DNA from: Candidatus Geothermincola secundus
GTDB lineage: Bacteria; Actinomycetota; Geothermincolia; Geothermincolales; Geothermincolaceae
Direction of reading: 5' to 3'
DNA: 47,445 nt
Assembly: GCA_015711755.1 (NCBI GenBank)
Contig: JACVIY010000005.1
Location: 1 to 47,445, forward strand
Shown: in pieces, positions 42,742 to 47,445 of the stretch
Numbering within the stretch: the stretch's first letter is position 1
How the letters are laid out: the number at the start of each line of letters is the position of its first letter
Translations under genes and position numbers: made by a program
The notes under the pieces: model-generated
What the model was told of the DNA's origin: nothing
Seen by the model: only the letters and a program-made list of their open reading frames with translations
Databases searched by the model: none

Positions 42742-44238
42742 ATGGAGAAGAACTCGGTGATGCCGCTGGTGGCCATGCTCTTACCCTGGTTATCCCTGGC
42801 GGTGATAATCGCCATCCCCAAACAGCGGCGCGCCCTCCGGTTATGGCTATGCGTCCTGGGCAGCGCAGCCGCCTTCGCGGCGGTGTTGAGCATGGCCGGT
42901 GACGCGCTCGACGGCAGGGTGCTGACCATGAACATCGCCTCGGTGGTGGAGGGAATAGAGATCACTCTGCGCATGGACACCCTGGGATATTACTTCGCCC
43001 TGGTCATCTCGTTCATCTGGCTGTTGGCTACCGTCTATTCCGTTCGCTACATAGACCACAAGGAGAACCGCTTCTTCGCCTTCTTCGCCCTCTGCGAATC
43101 CTTCCTGATGGGCTGCGCATTCTCCGCCAACATGTTCACCTACTTCATCTTCTACGAGATGATGACCTTCGGCTCCTACCCGCTGATAGTGCACGAGGAG
43201 ACGGCCATAGCCCGCCGCGCCGCCTATAAGTACCTGGTGTACGCGATATGCGCGGGAACCGTGCTCTTCTTCGCCATAGTCGCTCATTATTTCTGGGGCG
43301 GGGGTGATCTGAGCTTCGGCCATTGGGAGGGGGTCATGAGCTTGGAGACCGCCTCCCGAGCTGCCCTCATGACCGTTTTCTTCACCTATTTGGCTGGTTT
43401 CGGGGTAAAGGCGGCCATAATGCCTCTGCACGGCTGGGTGCCCGATGCTCACCCGGCCGCTCCCTCGCCAGCCAGCGCGGTTCTCTCGGGCGTCATCCTC
43501 AAGGCCGGGGCCTTCGGCATCATGAGGGTGGTGTTCAATGTCTTCGGCGTCGATCTCCTCAGGGAACTCAAGGCGTACATACCCTTCGCGGTGCTGGCCT
43601 CCGTCACCATCGTCATGGCCTCGGTCTTCGCCCTCACCCAGGACAACCTCAAGCGCCGGCTGGCCTATTCCTCCATCGGGCAGGTCTCGTATATACTGCT
43701 CGGCCTGGCCCTCCTGGCCCATGACGGTGAGTTGGGGGGGATCATGCACCTGGCTCACCATGCCCTGATGAAGGGGTGCCTGTTCCTCTGTGCCGGCATC
43801 ATCCTGGTGAAGACGGGCAAGAAGAACATAAGCGAGATGAAGGGGATAGGATATCAGCTGCCCCTGACCATGATCTGCTTCACGATATGCGCGCTGGCCA
43901 TGATGGGGACCCCTCCCAGCGTCGGATTCATCAGCAAATGGCTTCTGGGGAGCGGGGCCCTGCAGTCGGGCAATCCCGTATATCTCATCGTGCTTCTGGT
44001 GAGCGCCCTTCTGAACGCCGCGTATTTCCTTCCCATCGTCTACACCGCCTTTTTTCAATGGGAGGGCGAGGAAGAGGAGCATCCCAAGCTGCAGTGGGGT
44101 AGGGAGACCGACCTGGAGATGCTGGTCCCGGTGGTGGTCCTGGCCGTGCTGGTGTTGGTCGTGGGCATCTGGGTGAAGGTGCCCGGCTTCCCCCACAGTT
44201 TCGCCGATGTGGTGGTGAAGCTGATCTTCCCGCATTGA
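42742..44238 (+). CDS. Antiporter subunit, second MrpD/NuoM-like copy
   Basis: A 498-residue paralogue of the preceding subunit with the same fold: FIFYEMMTFGSYPLIVH (helix 5 Glu), FGVKAAIMPLHGWVPDAHPAAPSPASAVLSG, LTQDNLKRRLAYSSIGQVSY, and GTPPSVGFISKWLLGS. The full set of proton-channel Glu/Lys/His residues is present, so it is probably active. ATG 42742 follows AGGAGGGAG. A 72-base gap separates it from mrpD. Confidence 0.88.
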   Translation: MEKNSVMPLVAMLLPWLSLAVIIAIPKQRRALRLWLCVLGSAAAFAAVLSMAGDALDGRVLTMNIASVVEGIEITLRMDTLGYYFALVISFIWLLATVYSVRYIDHKENRFFAFFALCESFLMGCAFSANMFTYFIFYEMMTFGSYPLIVHEETAIARRAAYKYLVYAICAGTVLFFAIVAHYFWGGGDLSFGHWEGVMSLETASRAALMTVFFTYLAGFGVKAAIMPLHGWVPDAHPAAPSPASAVLSGVILKAGAFGIMRVVFNVFGVDLLRELKAYIPFAVLASVTIVMASVFALTQDNLKRRLAYSSIGQVSYILLGLALLAHDGELGGIMHLAHHALMKGCLFLCAGIILVKTGKKNISEMKGIGYQLPLTMICFTICALAMMGTPPSVGFISKWLLGSGALQSGNPVYLIVLLVSALLNAAYFLPIVYTAFFQWEGEEEEHPKLQWGRETDLEMLVPVVVLAVLVLVVGIWVKVPGFPHSFADVVVKLIFPH

Positions 44239-44343
44239 GGAGGCCTTCGGGTGAGGAGGAGTAATGCCTTTATCGGTGCGCCTCTCCGGACGCATGCCGT
44301 GGGGTCGTCCTTTTGAGGCCGAAGAGAGGATGAGGATGCGGAA

Positions 44344-46533
44344 GTGAGCGGACACGCCGCCTCCGCCGCAGCGGCTGCCTCCTCGACCCTGCCCCCGCTG
44401 GCCCTCCTGCTGCCCTCTCTGGGAGCGGCCGCGGCGGCATGGGCGGGGGAGAGGAGGCCGCGGGTCAGGGGATGGGCGGCGGTGCTGTCCACCGGCGCCG
44501 CCTTCGGGGTCGTGCTGGCCTTGTTGGTGAGGGTGCTGGATGGGGGCGCGGTGTCCTTCCATCTCGGGCTACTGGACCTGGGCGGATCCTTTCTGCTGGA
44601 TCTGGGGGTGGACGCGGTGGGAGCGTTCTTCGGGCTGTTCGCCTCCATACTCTGGTTCGCGGCCTCATTTCACTGCCTCCGCTATCTGGAGCACGAGGAG
44701 CGGCGCACTCGCTTCTACCTCTTCATGCTGCTCACCGAGACGGCCACCCTCGGGGTCTTCTTCGTGCAGGATTTCTTCAGCCTCTTCGTTTTCTTCGAGG
44801 CCATGGGCCTTCTCGCCTACATGCTGGTGATCCACAACGAGTCGGAGAAGGCGCGGGCGGCGGCGAGGAAATATCTGGCCATGACGGTGGTGGGCGGGTT
44901 GAGCTTGCTGGGGGGCATATGGCTCTTCCTCTATTACAGCGGCGGAGTGGCCTTTTCTCCTTCCGCGGAGAGCGCTTGGACGACCGGGCCGGTGAAGGCG
45001 CTGGCTCTGGTTTTCCTGCTGGCGGGATTCGGGGTGAAAGCGGGCATGGTACCGCTTCACGTATGGCTGCCCGACGCCCACCCGGCCGCTCCCTCCCCCG
45101 CCAGCGCCCTGCTCTCGGGGGTGATGATAAAGGCGGGCGCTTACGGCATCATCAGGACCGCTCTGACCTTTCTCTCCCAGCCGGCTTCCCACGGGATGGA
45201 GGGCGGCGGCCACGCGGTGCTGGGAAGGGGGGCCCTATCCCTGATCGCCTCGGGGCACGGAGCGGGGGGCGAGGCGGCCGCGGGGCATGCCGCCTCGGGC
45301 ATGACCGGCGTACAGGCGCTGGGCTTCGCGGTCATCTGGCTGGGCATTGCGACCATGTTCACGGGGATGCTGCTGGCCCTGGTTCAAAGCGATGTGAAGA
45401 GGACCCTGGCGTATTCCAGCGTGAGCCAGATGGGATACATATTGCTGGGCGCGGGGTGCCTTTCCTTCCTGGGAGCCGAGGGATCCATGGGCATGGGCGG
45501 CTTCCTCTATCACGTCATCAACCATGCCTTCTTCAAGGGCTGCTTCTTCCTCGCGGCGGGATCGTTGCTGTTCCGCTCTCATGAGCTGGACATGTACAGG
45601 ATGGGGGGGCTGTGGCGGAAGATGCCGCTTACCTGCCTGTGTTGGTGCCTGGCGGCCCTGGGGATCATGGGGATCCCCCTGCTCAACGGCTTCGTCTCCA
45701 AGACGCTGCTGCATCATGCGGTGGTGGAGGCCCATCACCTGGCAGGGGAATCCCATCTCTGGGCGTCAGGGTGGATAAAACTGGCGGAAATACTCTTCAT
45801 CGTCACCAGCGGCGGCACCATCGCCTACATAAGCAAGATGACCTATTATGTGTTCTTCGCACGACCGACGGAAGGAGGACATCACCAAGGGGATTTGAGG
45901 GAAGCTCCCGCCTGGATGGTGGTGGGCACCTCCCTGTTGGCGCTGGGCGTCCTCTTCAACGGGCTTCTCCCGGGGGTGATGCTCAGGAAGCTGGTGACTC
46001 CGGTGCTATCCTCGGTGCCGGGGCTGGACCAGCACGGGGTTGAGCATCTGGCGCATATGGCCGTTTTCAGCTGGGCCAACCTTAAGGAGGTCCTGCTGCC
46101 TCTGCTTATCGGGGCCGCTCTCTTCACCTTGGGAGCGCGCAGGGAACTCTTCCGCTTGAAGAGGGTGCGCCTGGACCTCTTCCGCCTGCGGCTGCCGTCC
46201 TGGATGGGGGTGGACTGGTGGTACCTGCATGCGGCGAGAGCTTCCCTGGCTTTCCTGTACATCGGCCGGAGAGTATATGGGGATGCGGAGGATGGCCTGG
46301 TAAAGACGGCGAGATCCGTTGCTTCCCGCCTGGTGCGACTGGTGCGCGTGGACATGAAGCGCCTGCTCTGGTACAGGCCGATGGAGGCGGCAAGCGGACT
46401 GTGCGGGGAGGTCTGGACGGCTTTGCGGCGGCGCGCGCTGCCCGCCGTAAGGGAGTATCAGGGAGACCTGGCCATGGGGGCACTGGCCCTGGCGGTGGCG
46501 CTCACCCTTTTCCTTATAATGAGATTGTTGTAG
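44344..46533 (+). CDS. Antiporter subunit, NuoL/MrpA-like with long C-terminal extension
   Basis: A 729-residue membrane protein. The N-terminal ~560 residues carry the antiporter domain: FVFFEAMGLLAYMLVIH, FGVKAGMVPLHVWLPDAHPAAPSPASALLSG, VQSDVKRTLAYSSVSQMGY, and IPLLNGFVSKTLLHH. Residues about 280-322 are a Gly/Ala/His-rich insertion (HGMEGGGHAVLGRG; SGHGAGGEAAAGH). After residue ~598 comes an amphipathic basic region ending in a single helix (LAMGALALAVALTLFLIMRLL), reminiscent of NuoL's lateral helix and anchor. GTG 44344 has GAGGATGCGG upstream. It is likely the third ion-translocating subunit of the complex. Confidence 0.87.
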   Translation: MSGHAASAAAAASSTLPPLALLLPSLGAAAAAWAGERRPRVRGWAAVLSTGAAFGVVLALLVRVLDGGAVSFHLGLLDLGGSFLLDLGVDAVGAFFGLFASILWFAASFHCLRYLEHEERRTRFYLFMLLTETATLGVFFVQDFFSLFVFFEAMGLLAYMLVIHNESEKARAAARKYLAMTVVGGLSLLGGIWLFLYYSGGVAFSPSAESAWTTGPVKALALVFLLAGFGVKAGMVPLHVWLPDAHPAAPSPASALLSGVMIKAGAYGIIRTALTFLSQPASHGMEGGGHAVLGRGALSLIASGHGAGGEAAAGHAASGMTGVQALGFAVIWLGIATMFTGMLLALVQSDVKRTLAYSSVSQMGYILLGAGCLSFLGAEGSMGMGGFLYHVINHAFFKGCFFLAAGSLLFRSHELDMYRMGGLWRKMPLTCLCWCLAALGIMGIPLLNGFVSKTLLHHAVVEAHHLAGESHLWASGWIKLAEILFIVTSGGTIAYISKMTYYVFFARPTEGGHHQGDLREAPAWMVVGTSLLALGVLFNGLLPGVMLRKLVTPVLSSVPGLDQHGVEHLAHMAVFSWANLKEVLLPLLIGAALFTLGARRELFRLKRVRLDLFRLRLPSWMGVDWWYLHAARASLAFLYIGRRVYGDAEDGLVKTARSVASRLVRLVRVDMKRLLWYRPMEAASGLCGEVWTALRRRALPAVREYQGDLAMGALALAVALTLFLIMRLL

Positions 46534-46640
46534 GAGATGAAGACTGCGACTGGGCGGTCGGCCGTCCCGCAGGCCAATCACCGGCAGGGGCGGCTCGGCT
46601 ACGAGATAATCTGGAGCTACAGGAGGAAGTCCTGGCGGCG

Positions 46641-47033
46641 ATGAGCGGAGCACAGAAGGACCTGCTGGCAACCCTGGTGGCGTTGGCCGGGGCCGCTGGG
46701 GTGATCCTGTACGCCGCTTCATCCGAACTGTTCGACCTCAAGCTGTTCAAGTTCGATCCCACGCGGATGCGTTGGCCCCAGGAGGCGCGCATAGAACATT
46801 GGTACGCCGGATTGGCCAGGAGATGGTTCGATTTCCTGTTCAAAGGAGGTTGGAGATACGCCAGCACCAAGAAATCCGCGAAGGTCGGCATGAAACGGGG
46901 ATTCCGCGATCTCCGCAGGCTGATGCGGAAGAGAATGCCGGAGGAATTCCGGCGCATGAACCGGGACATGGCTTTGGGAGCGCTGGTCCTTCTGCTGATG
47001 GCGGTGGCGTTCCTTCTCCTTAAGTTGCTCTGA
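46641..47033 (+). CDS. Membrane protein homologous to tail of the preceding antiporter
   Basis: A 130-residue protein with an N-terminal helix (LLATLVALAGAAGVILYAA), a basic amphipathic middle and a C-terminal helix (MALGALVLLLMAVAFLLLKLL). It aligns by eye with the last ~130 residues of the preceding 729-residue subunit. Matching anchors are ELFDLKLFKFD versus ELFRLKRVRLD, then HWYAGLARR versus WWYLHAARA, then DMALGALVLL versus DLAMGALALA. It thus looks like a detached copy of that tail. ATG 46641 has AGGAGGAAG about 12 bases upstream. No outside family is recognised; a structural role in the antiporter complex is inferred. Confidence 0.7.
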   Translation: MSGAQKDLLATLVALAGAAGVILYAASSELFDLKLFKFDPTRMRWPQEARIEHWYAGLARRWFDFLFKGGWRYASTKKSAKVGMKRGFRDLRRLMRKRMPEEFRRMNRDMALGALVLLLMAVAFLLLKLL

Positions 47034-47053
47034 ATGCGGGGAGGTGTTCGCTG

Positions 47054-47323
47054 ATGTTGTTGATGGCGCGAGGCGACTTCAAGTCTTCCGCGTTGCGCTT
47101 CGTCCTGGTCGCGTTGACCGCCGCCGTTCTCATGTGGGGCGGCATCGCCTGGGCGGCTGAGGGAGAGGGTGGGGCCTCTGGAGGCGGCTGGAAGATAGTA
47201 GTGGTCCTGGCCCTCTTCTGGCTGGTGATCATCGCGGCCATCCTCCTCAACGTCTACCGCATCAGGCGCCGCGAGCGCAAAGAGGAGGAAGCCGGCGTGG
47301 AGTTCAAGGGAAAGGAGCTCTGA
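47054..47323 (+). CDS. Small membrane protein, antiporter-associated
   Basis: An 89-residue protein with an N-terminal signal-like helix ending in AWAAEG (possible signal-peptidase site after AWA), a Gly-rich linker, and one transmembrane helix (IVVVLALFWLVIIAAILLNVY). A strongly charged cytosolic tail (RIRRRERKEEE) follows. GAGGTG precedes ATG 47054 at good spacing; the gene lies 20 bases after the previous one. I do not recognise a family. Membership in the antiporter operon suggests an accessory subunit. Confidence 0.65.
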   Translation: MLLMARGDFKSSALRFVLVALTAAVLMWGGIAWAAEGEGGASGGGWKIVVVLALFWLVIIAAILLNVYRIRRRERKEEEAGVEFKGKEL

Positions 47324-47325
47324 TC

Positions 47326-47445
47326 CTGGGAGAGCGGTCTCCCCGCGAAGCCGGACGTTACCGCGAACGCCTCTACCGCCTGGAAACGGAAGCGCGCGGG
47401 TTGGTGTCTTTCCGCGTCCGATGGATGGAGAGCGACCTGCTGGTA
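47326..47445 (+). CDS. 5' part of a gene running off the window, UPF0280-like
   Basis: From about 47326 one frame is open to the edge and reads like protein: GRYRERLYRLETEARG then LVSFRVRWMESDLLV. This resembles the N-terminus of UPF0280 proteins, an ApbE-like family of unknown function found in methanogens and other anaerobes, where an aromatic/Arg-rich stretch precedes a S-F-x-V and a (E/T)-(S/T)-D-L motif. The start codon is unclear (CTG 47326 or a start overlapping the previous stop). AAAGGAG lies at 47311-47317. Confidence 0.4.
   Translation, partial: MGERSPREAGRYRERLYRLETEARGLVSFRVRWMESDLLV

Noticed and set aside
46537-46644. 35-codon open frame whose stop overlaps the start of the tail-like protein (ATGA)
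   Set aside because: GGAG abuts the ATG with no spacing and the peptide has no recognisable character; the overlap alone is weak evidence.

Overview
The window is GC-rich, densely coded chromosomal DNA from an anaerobic bacterium. I read it as a carbon-fixing or acetogenic lineage, most likely a deep anaerobic actinobacterial one. The actinobacterial placement is inference only. It rests on high GC, GTG/TTG starts, a probable leaderless gene, a methyltransferase plus GH57 pair resembling mycobacterial Rv3030/Rv3031, and an MSMEG_0568-type radical SAM protein. No rRNA, tRNA, IS element, prophage or CRISPR array was recognised.

Region 1 (1-16.2 kb) is a mosaic of short transcription units on both strands. 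In order it holds a methyltransferase cut by the window edge, an MBL-fold hydrolase whose ribosome-binding site sits in a hairpin loop, and a HisKA-only protein. A membrane-anchored Fe-S protein follows, then a divergent pair (old-yellow-enzyme-type reductase / fused alpha-beta CoA-transferase) around a palindrome. A minus-strand run then encodes a methyltransferase, a GH57 enzyme, HEPN and MNT. The region closes with an isochorismatase-like hydrolase, an FAD oxidoreductase, a diacylglycerol-kinase-like lipid kinase, a protein resembling methanogenesis marker 11, an alpha/beta hydrolase and a radical SAM protein.

Region 2 (16.36-36.55 kb) is a nearly complete Wood-Ljungdahl (reductive acetyl-CoA) locus, all on the plus strand: fhs, acsV, cooC | fchA, folD, acsD, cooS, acsB, acsC, metV, metF | core methionine synthase (MesB-like), lipA, acsE, nuoE, nuoF. 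A good sigma70-type promoter precedes fhs, and hairpins plus a second promoter candidate divide the locus. Formate is activated on tetrahydrofolate (Fhs) and reduced through methenyl-, methylene- and methyl-THF (FchA, FolD, MetVF). AcsE moves the methyl group to the corrinoid protein AcsCD, and CooS/AcsB combine it with CO and CoA. AcsV reactivates the corrinoid and CooC handles nickel. The MesB-like protein probably draws methyl groups from AcsCD for methionine. No formate dehydrogenase or hydrogenase catalytic subunit lies in the window.

Region 3 (36.6-38.2 kb) holds one acyl-CoA-synthetase-like gene with altered catalytic motifs. Region 4 (38.4-47.4 kb) is an Mrp/Mbh-type cation-antiporter operon: mrpE, mrpF, mrpG, a DUF4040/MbhD protein, an MbhE-MrpB fusion, mrpC and three large antiporter-like subunits. 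Two small membrane proteins follow, one of which appears homologous to the C-terminal tail of the third antiporter subunit. Such a module could link ion gradients to the acetyl-CoA pathway, but no redox partner is visible here. A further gene begins at the right edge.
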